Source: Bin87 sp965219925
Lineage (GTDB): Bacteria > Chloroflexota > Dehalococcoidia > Lucifugimonadales > UBA3495
NCBI GenBank assembly: GCA_965219925.1
Contig: OZ244795.1
Location: forward strand, 558,001-622,000
Length of the DNA: 64,000 nt
Direction of reading: 5' to 3'
Under the pieces are notes generated by a model. It was not told where the DNA came from. It searched no databases and was given only the letters and a program-made list of their open reading frames with translations. Below are positions 18,905-28,002 of the stretch, in pieces. The position numbers and the translations under genes were made by a program. How positions within the stretch are numbered: position 1 is the stretch's first letter; every line of letters begins with the position of its first letter.

Positions 18905-19275
18905 TCAGAGGAGAGTTGGTCTACTGGCAAGGACAGGTGGACATCCCGCCCGATTCACTCGACCGGGAGTTCATTGAGAACCTGCACAGTCAAGCCCAAC
19001 GCCTCACAGCTGGGCAGCCCCTAGCCCGCATTCCCAGTACGGGCGAATGCTGGACATGCGACATCACAGTAGCCGACTGTCCCGAAAGGATGGAAGACGA
19101 TGGCACCCGGCCTTTCATGATGCCCTATCCACCGGGTGGCGAAGACTTTGACGCCATGCTGCAACGCGCTGAATGGGCGGAGGCAGATCGCGACAAAGAA
19201 TACGAAGCACGCACCAGGGCGGAGGCGCGCGTCAGAGAGCTGAAGCAGGAAGTCAGGCGGCTCGAGAGTGTCTGA

Positions 19276-19724
19276 AGAGACGGTTTCGATATTCCCTTGA
19301 TTGGCGGAACCAGTCGAAATATCTGCTGATTCCGTCTCCCGGTTTGCCGCACCTAGTGACGAATGCCGTCGTTTCTTCGTCGGTGGACGAAAGGCAAGGA
19401 TTCTGGCTACCGCTTTGTGGTGAATGCCTTTTCCGAGTCTCGACTGTGCAAATTTTCCAAGTTGGACTTTCCACAAAAGTTAGAAAAAGTATAAAGATAG
19501 GGTAAGCTGGCCTGACCCCACTTTCCGAGAAAGGCCCAACCATGCTCAGCCTGCCCGATGCCATGGTAGTCTTTCTCTTCCCTTTCGCAACGTTGTTCAC
19601 CAACCCAACCTGGCGGAAAGCCCAACTGCTCTGACCCTGCTGTGCTTTCCCTGCCACATCGAGAAGTGCGACCGCATGACGATCATCCAGTTGCAAGACC
19701 TGATTCGCCACAACGGGCATCTTC
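19276..19724. other. 449-base stretch with no supported gene
   Basis: A minus-strand frame of about 155 codons starts right at the mini-Tn3 edge (MPVVANQVLQLDDRHAVALL) but shows no motif I recognise and is AT-richer in the middle. I leave it uncalled. Confidence 0.35.
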
Positions 19725-19761
19725 GGGTCGATTCCGGTAGGGGGCAGGATCGTACGCTAAG
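19725..19761 (+). repeat. mini-Tn3 left inverted repeat
   Basis: Begins GGGTCGATTCCGGTAGGG and ends CGTACGCTAAG; pairs with 20772-20808 at 35 of 37 bases. Confidence 0.85.
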
Positions 19762-20324
19762 GGGAAAGGCGCCGGTTGAGTGTGCGATAGACGGTTGGTC
19801 TTGAGACGGAGAAGAGTTCGGCGAGATCGCTGATGGAATACTCGCCGGTGGCATGCATGCGGCAGAGTTCCCGCTGCTGTCGGTCGGACAGTTTGGGCTG
19901 CTTGCCGCGCAATTTCCCTTTGGCGCTGGCGATGGCCATGCCCTCGCGGGTGCGCATGCGGATGAGATCGGCTTCGAACTCGGCGAAGGTGGCGAGGATA
20001 TTGAAGAACAGCTTTCCCATGGGATCGCCCGGGTCGTAGAGGGCCCGGCCGAGGGCCAGTTTCACGCCTCGTTCCTGAAGCCGATCGGCGATGGCGCGCG
20101 CATCTGGGACGGACCTGGCCAGCCGGTCGAGTTTCGGCACGACCAGCGTGTCGCCTTCGCGCACGGCGGCGAGGGCCTGGTCGGGCGTGGGTGGTGCCGG
20201 TGAGGCCGTGATCGGTGTAGATGCGATCCTCGGCGACGCCAAGCTCCAGGAGCGGCTGGCGCTGGGCGGCCGGATCCTGCCGGTCGGTGGAACAGCGGGC
20301 GTATCCGATGAGCGTTGCCGTCAT
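19757..20324 (-). pseudogene. serine resolvase of Tn3 type, one frameshift
   Basis: It starts MTATLIGYARCSTDRQDPAA with the catalytic serine in YARCST, continues LLELGVAEDRIYTDHGLTGT, then changes frame near 20190 to DQALAAVREGDTLVVPKLDR and LARSVPDARAIADRL. The C-terminus carries the DNA-binding helix-turn-helix YSISDLAELFSVSRPTVYRT. It is transcribed away from the truncated tnpA. Apart from one missing or extra base the protein is complete, about 188 residues. Confidence 0.85.
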
Positions 20325-20502
20325 GGGGGGAAGTGTACGAATAGGGTCCCGCTTCCGCAATTGTTTCCGTACCATTCATATGAGACGCTCCTGGCCCCGG
20401 TCTGGCGGGGGTCGGGGCGACCGGATGCCCTGTCCGCTGGACGATTCCCTTACGGACAGCGCCGCGCCTGCCGGGATGAACGGATAACGGAGCGGTGGAA
20501 CA

Positions 20503-20775
20503 TGCCGAGACGAAGCATCTGGAGCGCGCGCCAGCGCGCGGCGCTGTTCGAGCTGCCCACGGACGAAGCCGCCCTGCTGCGCCATTACACGCTGTCCGAC
20601 GACGACATCGAGCAGATCCGGGTGCGGCGCGGAGGACACAACCGGCTGGGCTTCGCGCTCCAGCTTTGCGCCTTTCGATATCCGGGGCGGCTTCTGGTGG
20701 CGGGGGAGGCCATTCCCCGGAACGTCCTTCGCTTCATTGCCGCACAGCTCGGCAGGCGCGCCGATAGCGGACTTA
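20503..20775 (+). pseudogene. Tn3-family transposase (tnpA), N-terminal fragment
   Basis: MPRRSIWSARQRAALFELP, then DDDIEQIRVRRGGHNRLGFA and QLCAFRYPGRLL match the DUF4158 N-terminal domain of Tn3 TnpA. After about 90 codons the frame runs into the right inverted repeat. Full-length TnpA is close to 1000 residues, so the catalytic domain is gone. Confidence 0.85.
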
Positions 20776-20808
20776 GCGTACGATTCTGCCCCCTACCGGA
20801 GTCGACCC
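20772..20808 (-). repeat. mini-Tn3 right inverted repeat
   Basis: Complement of the left end with two mismatches (positions 8 and 24 of the repeat). Confidence 0.85.
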
Positions 20809-20969
20809 CCTGGTGCTGGCACCGGACACCTTGGGGGACATCAGCGAAGGGTTTCGTTTGCTTGTGGCGTATGGCTCTGTTGCCTGAATTGGGTCATTGG
20901 ATTTCTCTGAGGGTTGCCTTATAGTCAACGGGGTTGGGTATTCTGAGACGACAGTTGAGAGACGAAACC

Positions 20970-21152
20970 ATGATCCACGACCACATAACCCAAGAGCAAC
21001 GCATAGAACGCCTGGAAACGTCAATGCGCAAAGTCGCAAACGTCTTGCAACAGTTGGGCGAAGGAATGAGGCGACAAGGTGTGGACGACGGCGTCTCGAC
21101 TTTGTTGATAAATACCGCCCATGAAATCAGAGAGGAGCTAGACCCCAACTGA
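20970..21152 (+). CDS. small helical hypothetical protein
   Basis: 60 residues from MIHDHITQEQRIERLETSM to LLINTAHEIREELDPN, predicted mostly helical and able to form a coiled coil. The ATG at 20970 is used rather than 20934 because it is the start of the charged helical segment; ribosome signal is weak (GAGAG). It converges with the next gene and overlaps its end by 15 bases. Function unknown. Confidence 0.5.
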   Translation: MIHDHITQEQRIERLETSMRKVANVLQQLGEGMRRQGVDDGVSTLLINTAHEIREELDPN

Positions 21153-21461
21153 AACCAGTTCCTTCTCGACCTCCGCCACGAACTCCAGCACCTCTGATAT
21201 GGTGTCCAGCCTGATTGACTTGCATGGCGCCGTTGTCCAGTGCCCGCCCAACTGATAACCGCCTTGTTCGTGCTTCTCTACGAAGAACGACGTATCAGGG
21301 GTTATCCGCTTGGAGGCCAACCCGTTGGCGACCTTCCAACCGGCGGCGGTGAGCGGTCCCACATCGCGGGCGAAGTCGGCGTTGCGGGTGCGACTCTGTC
21401 CCATGCGACTGGTGTCCGTGATGATAGCGTCCGCTACTTCTTTGGGAGTGACTTGTTCCAT
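21138..21461 (-). CDS. hypothetical protein, 107 residues
   Basis: Starts MEQVTPKEVADAIITDTSRM, ahead of which AAAGGAG gives a good ribosome site. Contains RNADFARDVGPLTAAGWKVA, FFVEKHEQGGYQLGG and a C-terminal helix SEVLEFVAEVEKELVSV. No family recognised. A hairpin repeat lies 70 bases upstream of its start. Confidence 0.6.
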   Translation of the reverse strand: MEQVTPKEVADAIITDTSRMGQSRTRNADFARDVGPLTAAGWKVANGLASKRITPDTSFFVEKHEQGGYQLGGHWTTAPCKSIRLDTISEVLEFVAEVEKELVSVGV

Positions 21462-21530
21462 GTTTTAACTCCTTTGCGTGGAGTCATACACCAAAAGCAA
21501 ACGAAACCCAGCGAAGTTCTGTGAACGTCA

Positions 21531-21559
21531 ATGGTAGACTTCCGTTCAAAGTCTGCCAT
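21531..21559. repeat. dispersed 11-7-11 hairpin, copy 1
   Basis: ATGGTAGACTT, seven-base loop, AAGTCTGCCAT. The same arms recur at 22260-22288 and 26687-26715, each with a seven-base loop of different sequence. No T-run follows, so it is not an ordinary terminator. Confidence 0.75.
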
Positions 21560-21707
21560 TCGGCTTTCGAGGTGTTGCCCATCTCCCTGTGCTGTCAGAC
21601 AATTGCCCCCATCGATGCCAAGACTACGCTCGTGAACGGCGACTAAACTGGCGCATGACGAAATCCCCCAAAGCGTGACGAGCAACACAAAGAAGGGCAT
21701 TGCGAGT

Positions 21708-22145
21708 ATGTCATGGTCGGAATTTATTTCGAGCGGTGTCGCAGCCGTTGCGGTTGCCATCGCTTTCGTTTCATTGATCGTGAGTTACAGGACCCACAAA
21801 TGGTCCCAGATTCAAGCCCTGCCTAGCATAATCGTCCTGCGTGCCTGGTCCACTTCAGGAGAGCGTAGTCTGCACGTCATACTCGAACCAACCCCAGACC
21901 GTCAGGATTGGGTAATCGCAAGTGCGGGAGTCCGACGAACCTGGCGAAACTTGCGAACCTGGCGTAAACCATGCTTGATAGCTCGTGGCGAAGTGTCGGA
22001 ACCGGACGTCATGGACGACAGGACCCTCTATTCCCGTTGCAGGAAGGTAGGCAACTGGGAACGATGTCTGACCTATGGCGGTGGAAGGAGGGAGGTTGCC
22101 ATATTCGTACAACCCGACGCTCCAGACTGCGACGTCGCATTCTAG
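21708..22145 (+). CDS. single-pass membrane hypothetical protein
   Basis: 145 residues beginning MSWSEFISSGVAAVAVAIAF; the hydrophobic segment near residues 8-26 should anchor it with the soluble part after SYRTHKWSQIQALPSI. The rest is a beta-rich domain (LHVILEPTPDRQDWVIAS) with no motif known to me. A GTG at 21675 would add 11 residues. It lies between two copies of the 11-7-11 hairpin. The reading shifts to another plausible frame near its end (ILDYAEHIAESCGHQV, to 22252), which hints at a lost C-terminus. Confidence 0.5.
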   Translation: MSWSEFISSGVAAVAVAIAFVSLIVSYRTHKWSQIQALPSIIVLRAWSTSGERSLHVILEPTPDRQDWVIASAGVRRTWRNLRTWRKPCLIARGEVSEPDVMDDRTLYSRCRKVGNWERCLTYGGGRREVAIFVQPDAPDCDVAF

Positions 22146-22259
22146 ATTACGCTGAGCACATCGCCGAGTCCTGTGGCCATCAGGTACGCCAAGAGCCCAA
22201 GGTCATCCCCCTCCGAGCGGATCACCGTGTAACAACATTGCTGATGGAGTGACCGGCGG

Positions 22260-22288
22260 ATGGCAGACTTGAGGTAGAAGTCTGCCAC
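22260..22288. repeat. dispersed 11-7-11 hairpin, copy 2
   Basis: ATGGCAGACTT, loop GAGGTAG, AAGTCTGCCA(C). The arms pair over 10 bases. Confidence 0.75.
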
Positions 22289-22407
22289 CCATGCGCGTCA
22301 GCACAACAACGTCACCCGTTACTTGGCCGGGATATGCCAACCAGATCGGGACTCAAAAACCGCTTGAAACACCGAGGTCTCTCTTGTACCTGCCTTGTAC
22401 CGGAGGG

Positions 22408-23190
22408 CTATTGATCGTCGTCCGGAACAAAATCCCACGCCCGTGGTCCGTCATAACTGAATCCCAGATATGCTTGGACAAGCGTGTTTTCGCTGCCTGA
22501 CGAGAGACCCGATACGGCTGGAACGAAAAAAGCCTGCAAACCGCCGGCGAACTCTACGAATCCGGCCTGGGGGCCCATGATGCGAGCAACTCGCCCTCTG
22601 ACACGCTTCAGTGGGGCAATGTTTTTCCAGAATGCCCGGACATGGTCCCAGCCTCCCAGACGGGATTGATGTACCGCGCGGACGATACCGCGACCTTCGC
22701 CCAGCCAGTCATAGCTGAGATCCCGCTTTCGCCGGAATCGTGTGAGTTCCCTACATCCATCCGAATATTGCTCGTGCCTCTGGAGCGCGAGGAAGCGAGC
22801 CGCTCATAGCCATTAGGCCCTTCACGACGTAGGCGTAGTATTTAGCCTCAACTGATCCGGGTTCCGCTCGCCAATATTGGAGCTGCTCAAAGACTTCTTC
22901 CAGGGACGGAGGAGCGGGAAGAAAACGCGAAACTTGCATCGACAGCCGGATATTTTGATCACCCCTTTGATCTTCCTTGAGGTTTCTGGCTAGTAACTCC
23001 GCAATTCTGCTGACGTTCCGCGGCGGCACCCGAGCCCAATCCCCGTTTGCGCGGTTCAAATATGCCAACGTCAACAGGTTCTCGCCTTCGGGCGGAATGA
23101 AAAACCCGGCGGAGTTCTTTCGCTCCGCCGACCAGTCGTCAAGCTACGACTTCTTCAAATACCACAGGGGTTCCTGATGATGTCAAGAGG
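22408..23190 (-). pseudogene. large unrecognised protein, C-terminal part, frameshifted
   Basis: Reads QEPLWYLKKS, TAG, LDDWSAERKNSAGFFIPP, then VPPRNVSRIAELLARNLKED and VEAKYYAYVVKGLMAMSG. After a frame change near 22752 it continues CRELTRFRRKRDLSYDWLGE, GGWDHVRAFWKNIAPLKRVR and ends FSYDGPRAWDFVPDDDQ at 22408. Both halves are clearly coding. The upstream end is closed by a stop at about 23190, so the N-terminus is missing. It follows the two-helix membrane gene by about 30 bases on the same strand. Family not recognised; TPR-like helices are possible. Confidence 0.55.
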
Positions 23191-23216
23191 CTGGTCGTCC
23201 GCGGCACTAACTTGCG

Positions 23217-23846
23217 CTAGAGAGGTGGACCGATTTCGTTCATCACTTTTCGGTAACTCGCATGCACCGCTTCATAAAACCTTTCCTCGTAGCCTTCTAC
23301 CTGGTTGGGACCCCGCAAAGGAAGGAAAAGGACATCATCTGTTGAGAGCGCGTGGCGGACGATTCCTCTCGCCAATTCGTCGATATGCGCAGCTGTGAAA
23401 GTATCGGGTGCGGCCGCATAAATGAACCCTACCAAGTGCGTAGCCAACACTTCCAGCGACATCCGGTCGAACGAGTCAGGCCACTTCAGATGGTTCCCGT
23501 TAAGTGCCACAAAAGGAGGGCTTTCTATCGCTCCTTTCCTGTACTGCTTGGTGGTATAGATACGAAGTGGAATCCTCAACGCCTCCGAAGCAAGCTTCCG
23601 ACGTCTGGATTGGCCGGTTCTCCCGACCAGAGGCATCTCGCCCAGGAGAGGCGCCAGCACCGTGAATATCAGCAGAGCGGAAGCAACGACCCCGCCTGCC
23701 CAGCTCTCTTCGATAACCGCGAGTATGAGGCCTCCCGATTCTCCGACTAAGAGGATCATCCATAGGACCACGACTTTCCAATTCCACCGCCATTCGTTGG
23801 TGTGTAAGAAACTCCTGACCCAAAATAACCGTGCTTTGCGCAGCAT
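23217..23846 (-). CDS. two-helix membrane protein of unknown function
   Basis: 209 residues. The N-terminal third has two adjacent membrane segments, VVVLWMILLVGESGGLIL and AGGVVASALLIFTVLAPLLG. The remaining 140 residues are soluble: PLRIYTTKQYRKGAIESP, FIYAAAPDTFTAAHIDELAR and FYEAVHASYRKVMNEIG. It starts 15 bases after the pentapeptide-repeat gene and is followed closely by the fragment at 22408-23190, so the three look like one operon. Not recognised; a membrane partner of the pentapeptide protein is a reasonable inference. Confidence 0.6.
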   Translation of the reverse strand: MLRKARLFWVRSFLHTNEWRWNWKVVVLWMILLVGESGGLILAVIEESWAGGVVASALLIFTVLAPLLGEMPLVGRTGQSRRRKLASEALRIPLRIYTTKQYRKGAIESPPFVALNGNHLKWPDSFDRMSLEVLATHLVGFIYAAAPDTFTAAHIDELARGIVRHALSTDDVLFLPLRGPNQVEGYEERFYEAVHASYRKVMNEIGPPL

Positions 23847-25180
23847 CGGAGTATCCTGAGACTACCGCATACGGAATCGGTTGCGGATCGTCAGTAACAA
23901 GAAAAATAGGATGATCACGCCGAGAACCGTCTGCACCGGTCCGACCCAGATGAGCCAAGGCCAGTCCTTAATCTCCTCCTGAAAGTATGTCCGGTAAAGG
24001 CCCAAAGGCCCGTGAGCATTCGTGAAACTGAGCACCAGCGCAAGAAGAAAATCGAGGATCGACTCCTTCGCAGCTGGCCACCCTGATACCGTCCCGACTT
24101 TCAAGGTCGCGGTGAGTTTGGGGAAGAAGAGCAATTCAGCGCCTATAACAATATGGCAAAACCAAATTGCCAGGATGCGCCCCAACCCTAAGCCGTAATC
24201 GCAGATGAGTTCGTAGGCATGGTTCATCAAACCTGCGGGGAACCAACGCTCGACCCGTCGTCGCACTCGCATCTCTTCCCGGACGAACATGCGATGGTCA
24301 TCAAACTTTTCCAGATCACCCATCATCCGGGCCAATCGTTGATATCCTTGAATGTGAACCAAAGCTATGCCAACCGATTTTGGGATCTCTGGCCATTCGC
24401 AATCGTGCCACACGGCATACTCTGGCAGCTCCGCCTTGAAGAACGCTGGTACGCCCCCACGGAATTTAGCCCGTTGGAAATACACGATCCACTGGAAGTT
24501 CGCTGATCTGAAGCTGATATCACTCTCAAACACGGCATCCATGAAATTTGCGCCGTCCTCGGATACGCAGTCGTCAAACCATGCTGGCCACGAAAAGTGA
24601 GCATGGTCGAACCGTGCACGACTGGGGAACGTGCAACCCCTGAAATCGGCTCTTCTATGAAACCGCGCCCTACTGAAAGTAGGAGTGTGGTCGAACTTTA
24701 CGCGCGCAAAAACGAACTCACCGCGAAATTCGGCACCCTCAAACGTTACGGTCCCGTCGAATACAGCGCCCAAAAACACATGAGCAGCGGAGTCGAACCG
24801 TGCTCCTTCAAATGTCGTAATTCCTTTGAATACGAAACCCCCCATCGAAAATGCTGGAGGTAAATCAACGTACGAGAAATCAATGTGCTCACCGAACCCA
24901 GGGACCTGCCCCTCTGGAAACCCACGCGCCTGCAAGGCCGCGCGGACCCGAAGTTTGTCATCCACGCTAAGCTCCGGCAATAAGATCCTATCGCCATAGG
25001 CATCCTCCACGGTAGCTGCGGCGGCTGTTGGCCATTTTGCCCCATCAGTCCGTTCCAGAGACGCCGGTTCTCGGCCATTGTTTCGAAGCGGTCCCCGCAC
25101 TCGCCCGGTTCGCCAGCGATAGTTGCGAGAACGTACCAGATGCACTCCTCGGCCGGTTTGAGATTGGGTTGAGTTTCTAG

Positions 25181-25990
25181 GCAGTGTTGACATTTGGACT
25201 GCGGTACAATCGCGGCATGTCGAGTATGACCATACCATCTGACCAATGGGAGAAGATTTTGCAATTCCTGCGGGATTGCCCTGACGTGTACGTTGGCGAC
25301 GCGGCGGAATGCAAGCGGTTTGTCGAGGGCGTGCTGTGGATGGATCGCTCCGGGGCGCAGTGGCGACTGCTGCCTGCGGAGTATGGCAACTGGAACACCG
25401 TTTACAAACGCTTCGCCCGCTGGTGCGACCGTGGCGTCTGGGAGCGAATGCACCAGCATTTCAGTAGGGAACCGGACCTGGAGTACCTGGTCATCGACAG
25501 TACGGTGGTTCGAGCGCACCAGTGCGCTGGGGGAGCCCCCGCAAAAAGGGGGGCAATCAGCGCAAGCCCTGGGCAGAAGCCGCGGCGGGTTCAGCACGAA
25601 GGTTCACGTGAGCGTGGACGGACTGGGCAACCCCCTGCGGTTCACGCTGACGCCGGGACAGCAGCATGACATCACACAGGCTGCGGCGTTGGTCTCCGGG
25701 CACCCGGGTGAATACGTAATCGCAGACAAAGGGTATGACGCCCAGAACTTCATCGGGAATTTGGCGGAAGCGGGCATGGTGGCCGTGATCCCCGCCCGAT
25801 CCAACCGCAAGGAGCCGCGGGATTACGACAGGTACTTATACCGAGAACGCCACGTGGTAGAGTGTTTCATCGGCAAGATCAAGCACTACCGCAGGATATT
25901 TTCCAGGTTTGACAAACTGGCCAGCCGATACCTGGGCTTTCTGCAATTCGCCGCCTCCCTCATCTGGCTACAATGAAATGTCAACACTAC
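25181..25990 (+). mobile_element. IS5-family insertion sequence, copy 2 (810 bp)
   Basis: Same ends as copy 1 and CTAG on each side (25177-25180, 25991-25994). Lies between codons 2 and 3 or so of the pentapeptide-repeat gene. Differs from copy 1 at only a few residues (for example PGRSGDCC against PGHSGDCC). Confidence 0.93.
25217..25976 (+). CDS. IS5-family transposase, two-frame (copy 2)
   Basis: Starts MSSMTIPSDQWEKIL at 25217. The first frame leads to PAKRGAISA; the second carries QKGGQSAQALGRSRGGFSTK and the remaining catalytic residues to LQFAASLIWLQ. The slippery run is A5G6 at 25543-25553. Both copies share it, which favours recoding over chance damage. Confidence 0.88.
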
Positions 25991-26042
25991 CTAGTGCCAT
26001 TGGCTTCTCTATAGGCCTCCTTACATAGAGGGGCCTTTTAGC

Positions 26043-26658
26043 CTATGCCGCTATGCCTAACTCGCGCAACCTGGCAACTAGGTACTCCTGCGGGCGGTCG
26101 CCCTTGACCCGGTTGCAGTGGGCGCACAGTAATTGCAGGTTCTCGATGTTGTCCTGGCCGCCGCCGCTGCGAGGGATGACGTGATCTACCTCGAAGACGC
26201 GGAAGGGAAACTCTCGCTGCGGCAGCCGTTGCAGCGGCCCTCCTGCTGGCCGAACAGGACGTGCTTGTTTTGGCGGTACGGCACCGGCGCGTCGGTGAGT
26301 GAAGGTGGATGGATCCGGTGTCCTTGAGGACCCGCCGCATCTCCAGCAGTCGCACCGCCATCATGCACAGGTAAGAATGCGTCCCTTTTCCGTGGTTCAA
26401 CCCCGCAGCCTGCAGCACTTGGTACATAGCGGGCTGCTGGTCGGCGATCAAGCGCATCCACGCCACGTCCGGGTCAGGCAGCGTCCAGGTGTCCTTGAAT
26501 GCCGCTCCCGCCGCGGCGCTCTCCACTGGGGCGGCGTAGTTGCGGTTGGAGTTGAACGGCGGGTCCGAGTAGATGAGGTCAACCGACGCGGAGTTGAGGC
26601 CGCGCAGGATGTCCAGGTTGACCCCGGTCCAGATGGTGCGGTCGGCGAAGTTGGTCAT
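26043..26658 (-). pseudogene. DNA methyltransferase fused by deletion to HNH domain
   Basis: Starts MTNFADRTIWTGVNLDILRG; methyltransferase motif IV is SDPPFNSNRNY. It runs through LLEMRRVLKDTGSI, then changes frame and jumps to RQNKHVLFGQQEGRCNG and the HNH core FEVDHVIPRSGGGQDNIENL with LCAHCNRVKGD, ending LRELGIAA at 26043. The AdoMet-binding second half of the methyltransferase is missing, so an internal deletion of several hundred bases is likely. Complete proteins with this order would both methylate and cut DNA. A hairpin repeat lies 29 bases upstream of its start. Confidence 0.75.
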
Positions 26659-26686
26659 GGTCGTAACTCGGCTGCAAAGTTTAGCG

Positions 26687-26715
26687 ATGGCAGACTTTGG
26701 GTACAAGTCTGCCAT
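26687..26715. repeat. dispersed 11-7-11 hairpin, copy 3
   Basis: ATGGCAGACTT, loop TGGGTAC, AAGTCTGCCAT; the arms are perfect complements. Confidence 0.8.
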
Positions 26716-27033
26716 TGTTCGGCGGCCTGGTCCCAGGTTCACGGTAGGATCGAACGTCGCGCCGGCACTGGCCAGGGTCGAAATGGCATAGTTGCTAATG
26801 AACTCTGCCATACCGAGCGAAGGGTCAATGCGGACGAGTTGGCCCGCATTACGTAACGGCTATTGTGTGAACCGCACGTCGGGTATCAAAATGGATTATT
26901 CTGCCGCATCTACCTCAGTAATCCAACCGTGCAAAACGCCGCTATTCGGTTTGGACCACCACGCCCGATCTCTGCGCCGATCACGCACTATTGAGAAGTT
27001 GAAAGTGGTCGGTATATCGCAACCGGTAGAGGT
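26716..27033. other. about 320 bases without a supported gene
   Basis: Nothing convincing on either strand. A partial copy of the dispersed TACGTAA ... GGGTATCAA sequence is at about 26849-26889. Confidence 0.4.
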
Positions 27034-28002
27034 TCATTCAGAGTCGACGGCTGCTGGTGGGAGTTTAGGGCGCCCCGCTAACCACACCAACACGGCGCTT
27101 ATCGCAAGGTAACCGGCACAGAACCGGAAGGCGATGTCGTAGCTGCCGAAGTTATCGAAAATCAGAGCGGCGAACATCGGTCCGCCAAGGCTCGCCACCA
27201 GCCTGAACGGGCTGATCACTCCCCTTATGGCTCCCTGGTACCGCCGGCCGAAGTGTCCAGCCCACAGCAGCGGGCCGATTACCACGAGTGCGCCGCCGGT
27301 CAGGCCGTACAACACGCCGAAGGTGCCATACATTTGCCAGATGTTGGCGGCGCCCACGCCAGCCAATATGCTCACCGCACCGCCGAGCAACGCGAGAACT
27401 GCCAGGAGCCGGATCGGAAAACGGTCTCCCAGGAACCCCCATCCTATCTTGGCCACGAAGGCGAAGACGTTGTAGATGCCGAAGGAGATGCCCGCCTGGG
27501 CGGTGGAGAAACCCAGGTCGGTCATGTACGGAATGCGGTGGATGATCAGGGCGCCGATCGACATTCCTGAAATCACTTCAGAGGCGATCAGCAGCCAAAA
27601 CGACGGTGCGCGGACCGCCTGTCGCACCGTCCAGCTCGCTTCGTCGAGCGGTTGCCGATCCGATTCGTCAGGCTGTCGATCTTGTTCGCCATCCTGCAAC
27701 GCATCGGGAGAGGCGCCGTCCGGCAACAAGCCCATATCCTCCGGTTGGCGACGCAGCCAGAACAGGGAGGGAGGCACGACGACTATCCAGGGCACGAACC
27801 CCAACCAGAACCAGGCGGTGCGCCACCCGTAGGTACCGATGAGGAATAGAATCACCGGGGTCATCGCCACCGCGCCCACGTTCAGGCCGGCGGTGGCGAT
27901 CCCAGTGGCGCGTCCCCGGTAACGAATGAACCATTTGGCGATGGTCGGGCTGACCACCCCGTAGCCCAGTCCCGGTACTCCGAAGGCGCCCAGGACACCG
28001 TA

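Larger units (their letters stand above)
17618..19275 (+). pseudogene. Cas4/RecB-like PD-(D/E)XK nuclease, split by IS
   Basis: Removing the IS (18045-18904) with one TCA copy restores an open 264-residue protein (DMS-LRGELVYWQGQV across the junction). Motifs: GRPDVIATKGDDCVVVDFPKG gives the D...DxK core, QFQVMIHMYAL the following Gln helix, and GECWTCDITVADCPE a C-terminal cysteine cluster as in Cas4-like proteins with an iron-sulphur site. The last 50 residues (WAEADRDKEYEARTRAEAR) form a charged coiled-coil tail. No CRISPR or other cas gene is nearby, so this is a solo nuclease. The first half alone ends 15 codons into the IS. Confidence 0.8.
19725..20808 (+). mobile_element. mini-Tn3 element with 37-bp inverted repeats
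   Basis: 37-bp ends at 19725-19761 and 20772-20808 match at 35 of 37 positions and finish in CGTACGCTAAG, the typical inner edge of Tn3-family ends. Inside are a resolvase gene and only the first 90 codons of tnpA, so most of the transposase was deleted up to the right end. No 5-bp duplication is visible. Confidence 0.85.
23862..26000 (-). pseudogene. pentapeptide-repeat protein with C-terminal membrane helices, split by IS
   Basis: The start ATG lies at 26000, to the right of the IS; removing the IS (25181-25990) with one CTAG gives MALETQPNLKPAEE and PAEECIWYVLATIAGEP in frame. Two further frame changes occur near 25040. The main body has about 13 pentapeptide units (TTFEGARFDSAAHVF, VTFEGAEFRGEFVF, FSRARFHRRADFRG), which form a right-handed quadrilateral helix. 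The C-terminal third has about three membrane segments (GRILAIWFCHIVIGAELLF, ILDFLLALVLSF, VLGVIILFFLLLTI). It is the first gene of a three-gene minus-strand cluster. The present copy cannot make the whole protein. Confidence 0.8.

Noticed and set aside
17618..19275. Cas4 as part of a CRISPR system
   Set aside because: No repeat array and no other cas gene is visible within the window.
19253..19720. 155-codon minus-strand gene beside the mini-Tn3
   Set aside because: No motif, overlaps the end of the nuclease gene and has an uneven composition; not enough support.
824..25990. Composite transposon made of the two inverted 810-bp IS copies and the 23.5 kb between
   Set aside because: Each copy has its own CTAG duplication and each interrupts a different host gene that is restored by removing that copy alone, so they are independent insertions.
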